Shown here in pieces: positions 7,534 to 14,598 of a DNA stretch of 18,323 nucleotides. The notes under the pieces are model-generated. The model was not told the origin of the DNA. It saw nothing but the letters and a program-made list of their open reading frames with translations, and ran no database searches. The DNA is from Janthinobacterium lividum. Lineage in GTDB: Bacteria; Pseudomonadota; Gammaproteobacteria; Burkholderiales; Burkholderiaceae_D. The first letter of the stretch is position 1. Each line of letters begins with the position of its first letter. The stretch spans positions 1-18,323 of the forward strand of contig CAMBDR010000014.1 of assembly GCA_945864765.1 (NCBI GenBank), read 5' to 3'. Made by a program: the position numbers and the translations under genes.

Positions 7534-8359
7534 TAAACGCCCCACGTTGATACGCCGCATATTCCGGCGACGACGCGTGATAGCGACGCAACTGGGTTCC
7601 GGTACTGGTTTCTAAAGAAATATCACCAATTTTGTGATAAATCCGTGTTGCCAACCATAATACGTCGGCGGGTAATTGCTCACCCTGGGTGGATTTGATC
7701 ACGCGTGAAATATAAAACTCGGCGCGCTCCATATCTTTTCGCTCAGAAAAATAAAACTTCGCCAAATTCAAATTACTGGTCGGATTGGCCGGCTCCACCT
7801 TGAATGCGCTCAAGAAATATTGCTCTGCCTCACGCGTCTTTTTAATCTTCAGACTGCAGGTGCCTGCATTATTCAAGGCCTTGGCCGGGGAATTGTAACT
7901 ACGATTACTCAATGCGGCTTCAAATTGAACAATCGATTCTTCCACTCGTCCGGACTTGCACAAATACCAGCCATAATTACTTTGCAAATCAGGGTTATTC
8001 GGTGCCGCCTTCAAGCCCTTGGAAAAATTATCCTCGGCCAATTTGGCTTCGCCCATTTCCATATAAATCAAGGCACGCACACCATAGGCATCGGCCAAAT
8101 CGGGCGACAATTGCAAAGCTTGTTTGACTTCGTCCAGCGCCACGTCAAAATTGCGTTGTTCAAAATAACCGACCGCCAATTGCAAACGAATCAAAGCGCG
8201 TTTTTGCGCCTGGGTTTGATCGGAACTGGTTGGCAATTCCGATGAGTCCGAACGGCGCGCCGTGGTTGAACTGCAACCCGCTGTACATAGCACGGCGGCG
8301 GCAAGCATCAAGCCGAGGCCACCCGTGAACCAGCGTTGCTTATGAATTGTTAACTTCAT
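7526..8359 (-). CDS. pilW: Type IV pilus biogenesis/stability lipoprotein PilW (PilF)
   Basis: PilW/PilF is an outer-membrane lipoprotein that helps assemble the PilQ secretin of type IV pili. The 277 residues begin with a lipoprotein signal peptide (MKLTIHKQRW, hydrophobic core, then LCTAGC with the lipidated cysteine at 29). Tandem TPR repeats follow (about 55-230), visible as LQLAVGYFEQRNFDVALDEV, AYGVRALIYMEMGEAKLAED, LQSNYGWYLCKSGRVEESI and LNLAKFYFSERKDMERAEFY units. The start ATG overlaps the rlmN stop in an ATGA (8359-8356), implying translational coupling, and the 3' end overlaps rodZ. The rlmN-pilW-rodZ-ispG-hisS order is standard in beta- and gammaproteobacteria. No other pilus genes lie in this window. 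Confidence 0.92.
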   Translation of the reverse strand: MKLTIHKQRWFTGGLGLMLAAAVLCTAGCSSTTARRSDSSELPTSSDQTQAQKRALIRLQLAVGYFEQRNFDVALDEVKQALQLSPDLADAYGVRALIYMEMGEAKLAEDNFSKGLKAAPNNPDLQSNYGWYLCKSGRVEESIVQFEAALSNRSYNSPAKALNNAGTCSLKIKKTREAEQYFLSAFKVEPANPTSNLNLAKFYFSERKDMERAEFYISRVIKSTQGEQLPADVLWLATRIYHKIGDISLETSTGTQLRRYHASSPEYAAYQRGAFNE

Positions 8360-9516
8360 GAGGGAATCTCCACAATACGACCGAAATTCTTACCGAATTT
8401 TTGTTGATACTCGTCCATTTTCTCCATCCGCTGTTGTACTTTGGTGCGGTCTTGTACTTCACCGGCCAATTGCCCGCAGGCGGCGTCGATATCATCGCCC
8501 CGGGTTTTACGAATGGTCGTAACCACGCCCGCTTCCAGCAAGATACTGGAAAAAGCTTTGATACGGGGATTTTTGGAGCGCAACAAGCCTGATTCAGGGA
8601 AGGGATTAAAGGGAATTAAATTAAATTTGCAGGGCACATTTTTGACCAGCTCCAGCAATTGCTGCGCATGTTGGTCCGTGTCATTAACGCCGTCGAGCAT
8701 GCAATATTCAAAGGTGATGAAATCGCGCGGCGCATAATCGAGGTAACGCTTGCAAGCGGCCATCAGTTCTTGCAAGGGATATTTTTTATTCAGCGGCACC
8801 AAACTGTCGCGCAAAGCGTCGTTAGGGGCGTGTAAGGAAACTGCCAGGGCCACCGGGCATTCTTGCGCCAGTTTATCGATCATCGGCACCACGCCGGAGG
8901 TGGATAAGGTGACGCGGCGGCGCGACAAGCCATAGGCGTTATCGTCCAACATGAGTTTCAACGCAGTGACTGTCGGCTCAAAATTGAGCAATGGCTCGCC
9001 CATACCCATCATCACCACATTGGTGATTTGACGCTCGCCTTTGGGGCCGGGTTCCACGCCGAAAGTTTGGCGCAGGGCAAATTCTGCCATCCACAATTGG
9101 CCGATAATTTCAGCCACCGTCAGGTTGCGGTTAAAGCCTTGCTTGCCGGTCGAGCAAAAACGGCAATTTACGGCGCAGCCAGCCTGGGTCGAAATACACA
9201 GCGTGCCACGATTTTCTTCGGGAATGAAGACGGTTTCCACCGCATTGCCTTGGCCGACATCGACCAGCCACTTGCGCGTGCCGTCGGTCGAAGTATGGTC
9301 AGAAATGGCTTTGGGGGCCACAATTTCAGCGCGGGTGGCCAATTTTTCGCGCAGCGACTTGGCCAAATCGGTCATGCTGTCAAATTGACTGGCACCGTAT
9401 TGATGTATCCAGCGCTGCAATTGCTTGGCGCGAAAAGGCTTTTCACCAAGCTCGGCACAATAGGCGAGCAATTGGTTGGGGTCTAAATCGAGCAAATTGA
9501 TCAGCGCAGCAGTCAT
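8356..9516 (-). CDS. rlmN: Dual-specificity 23S rRNA A2503 / tRNA A37 methyltransferase RlmN
   Basis: RlmN is a radical-SAM enzyme that methylates C2 of A2503 in 23S rRNA and of A37 in certain tRNAs. The 386 residues show the radical-SAM CxxxCxxC at C114, C118 and C121 (GCAVNCRFCSTGKQGFNRN), the MMGMGEPLLN segment (169-178), LSTSGVVPMI (204-213), and the second catalytic cysteine C347 in DDIDAACGQL. All expected catalytic cysteines are present. The start at 9516 is preceded by AAAAGG (9528-9523) at good spacing. Upstream is the ndk-rlmN spacer with a strong hairpin and a tandem repeat; downstream it overlaps pilW by 4 nt. No truncation is seen. Confidence 0.97.
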   Translation of the reverse strand: MTAALINLLDLDPNQLLAYCAELGEKPFRAKQLQRWIHQYGASQFDSMTDLAKSLREKLATRAEIVAPKAISDHTSTDGTRKWLVDVGQGNAVETVFIPEENRGTLCISTQAGCAVNCRFCSTGKQGFNRNLTVAEIIGQLWMAEFALRQTFGVEPGPKGERQITNVVMMGMGEPLLNFEPTVTALKLMLDDNAYGLSRRRVTLSTSGVVPMIDKLAQECPVALAVSLHAPNDALRDSLVPLNKKYPLQELMAACKRYLDYAPRDFITFEYCMLDGVNDTDQHAQQLLELVKNVPCKFNLIPFNPFPESGLLRSKNPRIKAFSSILLEAGVVTTIRKTRGDDIDAACGQLAGEVQDRTKVQQRMEKMDEYQQKFGKNFGRIVEIPS

Positions 9517-9536
9517 TTACAACCTTTTACAAATCG

Positions 9537-9568
9537 CTACCCGGCATGATGAATCATGGACCGGGTAG
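9537..9568. other. Strong inverted repeat in the ndk-rlmN spacer
   Basis: CTACCCGG (9537-9544) pairs perfectly with CCGGGTAG (9561-9568). Inside it, CATGAT (9545-9550) pairs with ATCATG (9553-9558), leaving a 2-nt loop and a 2-nt bulge (GA at 9559-9560), for 14 bp in all. In the direction of transcription (minus) it lies about 9 nt before the rlmN Shine-Dalgarno sequence and is not followed by a U-run, so it is not a standard intrinsic terminator. It could be an RNA processing or stabilising element, or an operator. Confidence 0.7.
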
Positions 9569-9573
9569 GGTTG

Positions 9574-9606
9574 GTACTTACTTGGGTACTTACTTAGTAC
9601 TTACTT
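9574..9606. repeat. Short tandem repeat downstream of ndk (three GTACTTACTT units)
   Basis: The decamer GTACTTACTT occurs at 9574-9583, 9586-9595 and 9597-9606, separated by GG and A (periods of 12 and 11 bp). The copy nearest ndk starts 20 nt past its stop codon. No reading frame uses it. It is one of three gene-end tandem repeats in this window. Confidence 0.9.
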
Positions 9607-9625
9607 AAAATCGCAGCAACACCGA

Positions 9626-10051
9626 TTAACGTGAATACACGTTCAATGCGGGGAAGAAATAAGCGACTTCAACGGCAGCGGTTTCAGCCGCATCGGAACC
9701 GTGAACGGCGTTGGCATCAATCGAATCAGCGAAATCGGCGCGGATCGTGCCTTTTTCTGCTTTCTTTGGATCGGTTGCGCCCATCAGGTTGCGGTGTGTC
9801 AAGATGGCATCTTCACCTTCCAGAACGGTAACCATCACCGGGCCAGAAATCATGAAACTGACCAAATCATTGAAGAAAGGACGCGCTTTATGCACTGCAT
9901 AAAACCCTTCAGCTTCAGCACGCGAGAGGTGTGTCATGCGGGCAGCAATAATTTTCAAGCCCGCGCCTTCAAAACGCGCATAAATTTGACCGATCACGTT
10001 TTTTGCAACTGCATCCGGTTTGATGATCGACAGGGTACGTTCGATTGCCAT
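9626..10051 (-). CDS. ndk: Nucleoside-diphosphate kinase
   Basis: Ndk transfers the gamma phosphate of ATP to other (d)NDPs through a phosphohistidine and so balances the nucleotide pools. At 141 residues it is the normal length. It opens with MAIERTLSIIKPDAV, carries RNLMGATDPKKAEKGTIRADF (88-108), and has the catalytic H117 in NAVHGSDA. The C-terminal part reads EVAYFFPALNVYSR. The ATG at 10051 has a GGAG at suitable spacing. It heads the minus-strand housekeeping run (ndk-rlmN-pilW...) with a predicted promoter at 10119-10146. Nothing in the coding region is unusual. Confidence 0.98.
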   Translation of the reverse strand: MAIERTLSIIKPDAVAKNVIGQIYARFEGAGLKIIAARMTHLSRAEAEGFYAVHKARPFFNDLVSFMISGPVMVTVLEGEDAILTHRNLMGATDPKKAEKGTIRADFADSIDANAVHGSDAAETAAVEVAYFFPALNVYSR

Positions 10052-10118
10052 TTGTAAAACTCCAAAAAAGGTTTAATTCAAGAAAGAAATACTCAATTAG
10101 TAACTTGCGCAACCCTTG

Positions 10119-10146
10119 ATTCTAACACAAATCACCCCCATATCAC
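10119..10146 (-). promoter_or_regulatory. Predicted sigma70 promoter of ndk
   Basis: On the minus strand a GTGATA -35-like hexamer (10146-10141; 4 of 6) is followed after 16 nt by TAGAAT (10124-10119; 5 of 6 to TATAAT). Transcription would begin about 60 nt upstream of the ndk start. This is a hand match only. Confidence 0.4.
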
Positions 10147-10265
10147 GGCAGGACGGAAATTGTGCCTTTAAATCAGGCTAGTCGGCGTGAATTCATTGCA
10201 CTTTTTTCATTTTATCGTCGCCAACAAGCATCAGCAGGTGCGGCCTTATCGACCTGATTGTGTAC

Positions 10266-10310
10266 AGCATGTGTAAGGCGCACAAACATGCTATGCTTAT
10301 ACCGAGCATA
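10266..10310 (+). promoter_or_regulatory. Two adjacent stem-loops before the Bax inhibitor-1 gene
   Basis: AGCATGT (10266-10272) pairs perfectly with ACATGCT (10286-10292) across a 13-nt loop. Immediately next, TATGCT (10292-10297) pairs perfectly with AGCATA (10305-10310) across a 7-nt loop. The second stem is followed by a T-rich run (TTTCATTTTTT) and then the GGAGG ribosome binding site at 10322-10326. The shared AGCAT/ATGCT elements allow alternative pairings. This could be an attenuator-like leader or a pair of protein-binding sites. No convincing promoter hexamers were found in 10150-10290. Confidence 0.5.
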
Positions 10311-10331
10311 TTTCATTTTTTGGAGGACATC

Positions 10332-11021
10332 ATGGCAATCAATCTGGATAGAAATTACGATCTAACGGGCAATTCCGCCCAGGTTCGCAATCGCGTTATG
10401 CGCAATACTTACTGGCTGTTAGCACTTTCTCTGCTACCGACGGTGCTGGGCGCGTGGCTAGGCGTGCAAATGAAGTTTTCATTTTTTAGCGGTAGCCCGT
10501 TTATTGGCCTTGCCGTATTCATGGTCATTGCGTTTGGCTTCATGTGGGCGATTGACCGCAACAAGGATTCGGGCATTGGCGTGTTGCTATTACTGGGCTT
10601 CACGTTTTTTATGGGCTTGATGCTGTCACGCCTGATTGGTGCGATTCTTGGCTTTTCCAATGGTGCAACCCTGATCATGGCAGCATTTGGTGGCACCGCC
10701 AGTATTTTTGCAGTCATGGCCACCATTGCGACGGTGTCCAAGCGTGATTTTTCGGGCATGGGGAAATGGTTGTTTGTCGGCTTTTTGGTGGTTCTGGTGG
10801 GCGGCGTTTTGAATATGTTTTTTCAGATACCCGCTTTGTATTTGGCACTGTCGGTGATGGTGATTTTTATTTTCTCGGCGTATATGCTGTATGACGTGCA
10901 GCAAGTCATCAATGGCGGCCAAACCAATTACATCATGGCGACCTTAAGCATTTACCTCGACATTTACAATGTCTTCAGCAGCTTGTTGCAATTGCTCGGT
11001 ATTTTTGGCGGAGACGATTAA
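10332..11021 (+). CDS. Bax inhibitor-1 / YccA family integral membrane protein
   Basis: This 229-residue inner-membrane protein has about seven hydrophobic helices and the hallmarks of the Bax inhibitor-1 (UPF0005, BsYetJ/YccA) family. Two conserved aspartates occur near the C-terminus: D188 in FSAYMLYDVQQ and D210 in LSIYLDIYN, the positions that form the di-aspartyl pH/Ca2+ sensor in BsYetJ. E. coli YccA modulates the FtsH protease, while YetJ leaks Ca2+; which role applies here is unknown. The start at 10332 (MAINLDRNYDLTG) is set by GGAGG at 10322-10326; an in-frame ATG at 10260 would add 24 atypical residues. It is divergent from ndk and convergent with rlmD, so it is probably transcribed alone. 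Confidence 0.93.
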   Translation: MAINLDRNYDLTGNSAQVRNRVMRNTYWLLALSLLPTVLGAWLGVQMKFSFFSGSPFIGLAVFMVIAFGFMWAIDRNKDSGIGVLLLLGFTFFMGLMLSRLIGAILGFSNGATLIMAAFGGTASIFAVMATIATVSKRDFSGMGKWLFVGFLVVLVGGVLNMFFQIPALYLALSVMVIFIFSAYMLYDVQQVINGGQTNYIMATLSIYLDIYNVFSSLLQLLGIFGGDD

Positions 11022-11064
11022 ATATCACCATCAAGCGTCAATATTCAGCATCGCATTAAAACCA

Positions 11065-11119
11065 GGTGGGTATGCCAGTGCCCACCATTTTTCCCGCGTG
11101 GGCACAGGTGCCCACCCTA
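11065..11119. repeat. REP-like double palindrome between two convergent genes
   Basis: There are two GTGGG-rich palindromes. GTGGGCAC (11098-11105) pairs perfectly with GTGCCCAC (11108-11115) across a 2-nt loop, and GGTGGG (11065-11070) pairs with CCCACC (11081-11086) across a loop. The first is followed on the minus strand side by the rlmD stop (TAG, 11119-11117). Stretches of T (11088-11092) lie between them. The core resembles GTGGGCA...TGCCCAC repeats that recur as REP-like elements in betaproteobacteria (recalled, not searched). It may also act as a bidirectional terminator for the convergent pair. No second copy is present in this window. Confidence 0.65.
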
Positions 11120-12454
11120 CCTCACCAGATCAAACACCGCCATCGATTCCACATGCGAAGTATGCGGAAACATATTCACCACACCAGCCAGACTCAATTG
11201 GTAACCAGCCTGATGCACCAGGATGCCGGCATCACGCGCCAGGGTTGACGGGCTGCACGACACATATACAATACGTTTTGGCTTGAATTGCGCACTTTCG
11301 GCTGGCAAGGCTGCCAAGGACTCGCACAAAGCTTGCGCACCATCACGCGGTGGGTCGATCAAGATCCGGTCAAATGCCCCCAACTTGATCCATTCCGTCG
11401 CCGTCATTTCAAACAGGTTGCGGGTACTGAATTCGGTTTTTTCCGCCACACCATTATATTTGGCATTCTCGCGAGAACGCTCGGTCAAACTTTCGCTCCC
11501 TTCGATGCCGACCACGCTGCGCGCCTGGGTTGCCAGGGCCAGGGTAAAATTGCCCAGGCCGCAAAACAAATCGGCTACCCGCTCGTGCGGCTGCGCATCC
11601 AGCAGGCGCACGGCGCGTTGCACCAGAACCCGGTTAATCATGTGGTTAACCTGGGTAAAATCGACCGGTTTAAACGGCATGGTAATGCCAAATTCGGGCA
11701 AATGGTAGGCCAGTTGCAAATCCAGCGGGTAATACGGCACGGCCGTTTCCGGCCCCTTGGTTTGCAGCCACCATTGAATTTTGTATTGGTCGGCAAAGGC
11801 GCGCAGTTTGGTTTCATCGTCGGGCGTCAAGGCCGCCATGATGCGCAGCACCAGCGCGGTGACCGTGCTACCGACAGCCAATTCAATTTGCGGCATTTGC
11901 TCCATAATCGAGAGCGAAGCCACCAACTCGCGCAGCGGCAACAACATGGCCGACACATGCGGCGGCAAGATTTGGCAACTCCGGATATCGGCCACAAAGG
12001 GTGATTTGCGCTCGTGAAAGCCAACCAATACCTGCCCCTTCTTTTTAACATGCTTGACCGACAGCCTGGCCCGATAACGGTAACCCCAAGTGGGGCCATA
12101 CACCGGGCGCAACAGATTGAGCGCGCGCACTTTGCCGATATGGCGCAAATTATCCTCCAGCGTGCGCTGCTTGATGGCAACTTGCGCACTGGCATCCAGA
12201 TGCTGCATCGAACAACCGCCACACACGCCAAAATGCACGCATTGTGGCTTGACGCGCAAGGACGATTCACGCAGCAAGGCGCTCATGCTGGCGATTTCAA
12301 AATTCTTTTTCTTTTTAAAGGTGGAATACTTGACCCGCTCGCCCGGCAAGGCACCTTCGACGAAAATGACTTTGCCAGGACTACCATCTTCATTCGGGAG
12401 ATGGCCTACACCGCGCGCTTCAGAATCGAGCGAGCTGATTTCAATAATATGCAT
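11117..12454 (-). CDS. rlmD: 23S rRNA (uracil(1939)-C(5))-methyltransferase RlmD
   Basis: RlmD (RumA) uses SAM and a [4Fe-4S] cluster to make m5U1939 in 23S rRNA. The 445 residues show an N-terminal TRAM domain (IEISSLDSEARGVGH to about residue 60), the cluster cysteines C72, C78 and C81 (CVHFGVCGGC) plus C160 (IRSCQIL), the SAM site ADLFCGLGNFTL (294-305), IDPPRDGA (366-373), the nucleophile C400 in VYVSCSPSTLARD and the catalytic-base region HVESM (E436). These residues favour RlmD over RlmC or TrmA. No clear Shine-Dalgarno sequence precedes the ATG. The gene is 65 nt after rpoS on the same strand and may be read through from it. Its stop codon touches the REP-like palindrome. Confidence 0.95.
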   Translation of the reverse strand: MHIIEISSLDSEARGVGHLPNEDGSPGKVIFVEGALPGERVKYSTFKKKKNFEIASMSALLRESSLRVKPQCVHFGVCGGCSMQHLDASAQVAIKQRTLEDNLRHIGKVRALNLLRPVYGPTWGYRYRARLSVKHVKKKGQVLVGFHERKSPFVADIRSCQILPPHVSAMLLPLRELVASLSIMEQMPQIELAVGSTVTALVLRIMAALTPDDETKLRAFADQYKIQWWLQTKGPETAVPYYPLDLQLAYHLPEFGITMPFKPVDFTQVNHMINRVLVQRAVRLLDAQPHERVADLFCGLGNFTLALATQARSVVGIEGSESLTERSRENAKYNGVAEKTEFSTRNLFEMTATEWIKLGAFDRILIDPPRDGAQALCESLAALPAESAQFKPKRIVYVSCSPSTLARDAGILVHQAGYQLSLAGVVNMFPHTSHVESMAVFDLVR

Positions 12455-12493
12455 AATTCAGTTGAGAAGAAAAATAAAAGCTGCCAGCAATGA

Positions 12494-12525
12494 AGCCAGC
12501 AAACTACTAAGCCAGCAAACTACAA
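12494..12525. repeat. 16-bp tandem duplication across the rpoS stop codon
   Basis: AGCCAGCAAACTAC occurs at 12494-12507 and again at 12510-12523, a 16-bp period (units AGCCAGCAAACTACTA and AGCCAGCAAACTACAA). A degenerate third copy (CCAGCAATGA) lies at 12484-12493. The rpoS stop codon (TAG, 12522-12520) is inside the first unit in the direction of transcription, so the extra unit duplicates the end of the gene into the rpoS-rlmD spacer. Confidence 0.85.
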
Positions 12526-13515
12526 GAGTGATTCGCGATCCACCCCGCGTGAAGCCATGGCACGCTTGAGCTTACCCAAGGCCTCTTGCTGAATTTGGCG
12601 CACCCGCTCGCGCGTGATGCCCATTTCATCGGCCAGGGTTTCGAGGGTAGCCGGATCATCGTTATCCAGACCAAAGCGCCGTTGAATCACGGCACGCTGT
12701 TTATCGGGCAGATTATGCAGCCAATCGTGAATCAGGTGGGTCATTTCATGCTGTTCAGCGGTGGCGTCCGGGCCGTGCTCGCTATCGCTGGGCAACATAT
12801 CCATCAAACTCGACTGCGGATCATTATCCAGCGGCGCATCCAGCGAGGTGGGGTGTTCGCTTAAGGCCAGAATATCCTGCACCTCATCGGCAGGTCGCCC
12901 CAATAAGTGCGCAATATCTTCAATCGTGGCGTCTTTGCCGTCATGGTGATGCGATTCCAGGTGATATTTGGCACGCAAAATTTGGTTTAACTCGCGCACC
13001 ATATGTACTGGCAGGCGCACCGTGCGCGCCTGATTCATGATCGCACGCTCAATGCTTTGGCGTATCCACCAGGTCGCATAGGTAGAAAAGCGAAAACCAC
13101 GCTCCGGTTCAAATTTATCAATCGCCCGCATCAAGCCCAGATTGCCTTCTTCTATCATATCCAGCAGAACCACGCCGCGATTGATATAGTGTTTGGCAAT
13201 CGACACCACCAGACGCAAATTGTGCTCGATCATCTTTTGCCGCGCCGCAAAGTCGCCATCTTTGGCCTGGCGCGAGAAATGCAATTCTTCCGCAGCCGAC
13301 AACAAGGGGCGGGTGCCAATTTGATTTAAGTAGCGCTGAGTGGTATCGGTGGATAATTCTGCCGCCAAAACCGACTTCAACTCTTCGACTTCGAGCACCA
13401 AGCCCGAACTCAATTCTTCAGCGTCATCTTCATCGAGAATTTCAGCCTCTGGCGGCCCCTCGGAAAAGTCTTCCGCGCTGCCCTCATCAATCTCGTTACT
13501 TGGTTTGTAAGTCAT
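12520..13515 (-). CDS. rpoS: RNA polymerase sigma factor RpoS (sigma38)
   Basis: RpoS is the stationary-phase and general stress sigma factor. The 331 residues start with an acidic, disordered region (about 1-50), then region 1.2 (DTTQRYLNQIGTRPLLSAAEE, 57-77), region 2 (NLRLVVSIAKHYINRGVVLLDMI and EEGNLGLMRAIDKFEPERGF, 99-141; FSTYATWWIRQSIERAIMNQ, 143-162), region 3 (LPVHMVRELNQIL, with a His-rich insert at about 189-191) and region 4 (LETLADEMGITRERVRQIQQ, 291-310). It differs from RpoD in length and lacks the long non-conserved region. Gene order surE-pcm-nlpD-rpoS confirms the call. The 39-nt gap after nlpD contains no recognisable Shine-Dalgarno sequence, so translation may be weak or regulated. 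In gammaproteobacteria the main rpoS promoter is inside nlpD; I could not pinpoint one here. Confidence 0.97.
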   Translation of the reverse strand: MTYKPSNEIDEGSAEDFSEGPPEAEILDEDDAEELSSGLVLEVEELKSVLAAELSTDTTQRYLNQIGTRPLLSAAEELHFSRQAKDGDFAARQKMIEHNLRLVVSIAKHYINRGVVLLDMIEEGNLGLMRAIDKFEPERGFRFSTYATWWIRQSIERAIMNQARTVRLPVHMVRELNQILRAKYHLESHHHDGKDATIEDIAHLLGRPADEVQDILALSEHPTSLDAPLDNDPQSSLMDMLPSDSEHGPDATAEQHEMTHLIHDWLHNLPDKQRAVIQRRFGLDNDDPATLETLADEMGITRERVRQIQQEALGKLKRAMASRGVDRESLL

Positions 13516-13554
13516 CGGATTGGTCGCTGCAAGAATGCGTTAATCGAAAAGCTG

Positions 13555-14571
13555 TTAGCGATTTGGCAAAAACCGAACCGGATCAACTGGCTTACCTTGC
13601 TGGCGGATTTCGAAATGTAGCTTGACGCTATCACTGTCGGAATTACCCATCTCGGCAATTTGTTGACCTTTTTGTACGGCTTGCCCTTCTTTCACTAATA
13701 AACTTTGGTTGTGTGCATAAGCTGATAGCAAATTGCTACTATGTCGTACAATCACCAAATTGCCGTAACCGCGCACACTGCCAGCATACATCACTTTGCC
13801 CGCCCCTGCGGCGAATATCTGCTGTCCGCTTTTTCCTGCGATATCAATCCCCTTATTTTTACCTTCATCAAACCCGGCCAAAATTCGCCCATCAGTAGGC
13901 CAAACCCAGGCCAAACTCTCGTCTGCGGCGCTGGCAGAACTGGCACTGGCTGCGGCAGCACTGGCACTACTGGTGCCGACGTTGCCGGATGGCACGACAT
14001 TGGCAGGCGCGTTGGCAACGGCAGTCGTGGCTGCGTCAGTTTTTTGCAACTCAGCCAGTGTCGCTTCAGAATAGGGGCGCTTATCGCCACGCGGACTGCT
14101 CTTATTCACAACCGCCACCGCAGCCCCAGCGGCAGGCGGTGCAACCGGAACCGCTGTGCCAGGTTTTGCACTTTTATCCAGAGTGGGGGCGGCGGTCACC
14201 CGTTCAATTTGCACGCCATTTTTACCGGCACCCGCATCGGGCGGCGCAACGCGTAAAGTTTGATCAATTTTAATATCATTTGGATTGCTTAAATTATTCC
14301 AAACAACCAAATCCCGGTAGTTTTGACCATGATCCAGCGCCACCCGAATCAGGGTATCGCCTTTTTTCACCGTGTAAAACCCAAGCGCATCCGCGGGTTT
14401 CTCCAGCACTTTAGCTGGTTGTGGCGCAGGAACCACGCTCACCTTCGGTTCTGCCACTTTGACATTACTACTGTGTTCGACCACGGGTGCCGGACTTTGA
14501 GTGGTTTGACAAGCAACCATCAAGATTGCACTTCCCGCCACCAATAAACAACGTACTGTATTCATACTCAT
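13555..14571 (-). CDS. nlpD: Murein hydrolase activator lipoprotein NlpD (LysM + degenerate M23)
   Basis: NlpD is an outer-membrane lipoprotein that activates the amidase AmiC for septal cell-wall splitting. From the ATG at 14571 (338 residues) it has a lipoprotein signal ending ILMVAC (C21), a LysM domain (about 64-110, FYTVKKGDTLIRVALDHG), a long Ala/Ser/Pro linker (about 111-215) and a C-terminal LytM/M23 domain (222-338). The catalytic zinc ligands are partly lost (KGIDIAG where active enzymes have H-x-G-x-D), just as in E. coli NlpD, so it should be a non-enzymatic activator. An ATG at 14592 lacks a ribosome binding site. The chosen start has GGAATAG upstream at rather long spacing; 14565 is also possible. 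It lies 27 nt after pcm and just before rpoS. Confidence 0.93.
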   Translation of the reverse strand: MSMNTVRCLLVAGSAILMVACQTTQSPAPVVEHSSNVKVAEPKVSVVPAPQPAKVLEKPADALGFYTVKKGDTLIRVALDHGQNYRDLVVWNNLSNPNDIKIDQTLRVAPPDAGAGKNGVQIERVTAAPTLDKSAKPGTAVPVAPPAAGAAVAVVNKSSPRGDKRPYSEATLAELQKTDAATTAVANAPANVVPSGNVGTSSASAAAASASSASAADESLAWVWPTDGRILAGFDEGKNKGIDIAGKSGQQIFAAGAGKVMYAGSVRGYGNLVIVRHSSNLLSAYAHNQSLLVKEGQAVQKGQQIAEMGNSDSDSVKLHFEIRQQGKPVDPVRFLPNR

Positions 14572-14598
14572 GAGTTTTCTATTCCAAACCATCCGGCT

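Noticed and set aside
10260..10331. Upstream in-frame ATG that would lengthen the Bax inhibitor-1 protein by 24 residues
   Set aside because: No ribosome binding site precedes it, the added residues are not typical of the family, and GGAGG sits ideally before the ATG at 10332.
12455..12493. T-rich stretch after rpoS (minus strand) as an intrinsic terminator
   Set aside because: The GCTGGC elements before it are direct repeats, not complementary, so no stable stem precedes the T-run.
13555..13890. Missing catalytic ligands in the NlpD M23 domain as a sign of a decayed gene
   Set aside because: The same residues are replaced in E. coli NlpD, a working amidase activator; the frame is intact, so this is the family norm.
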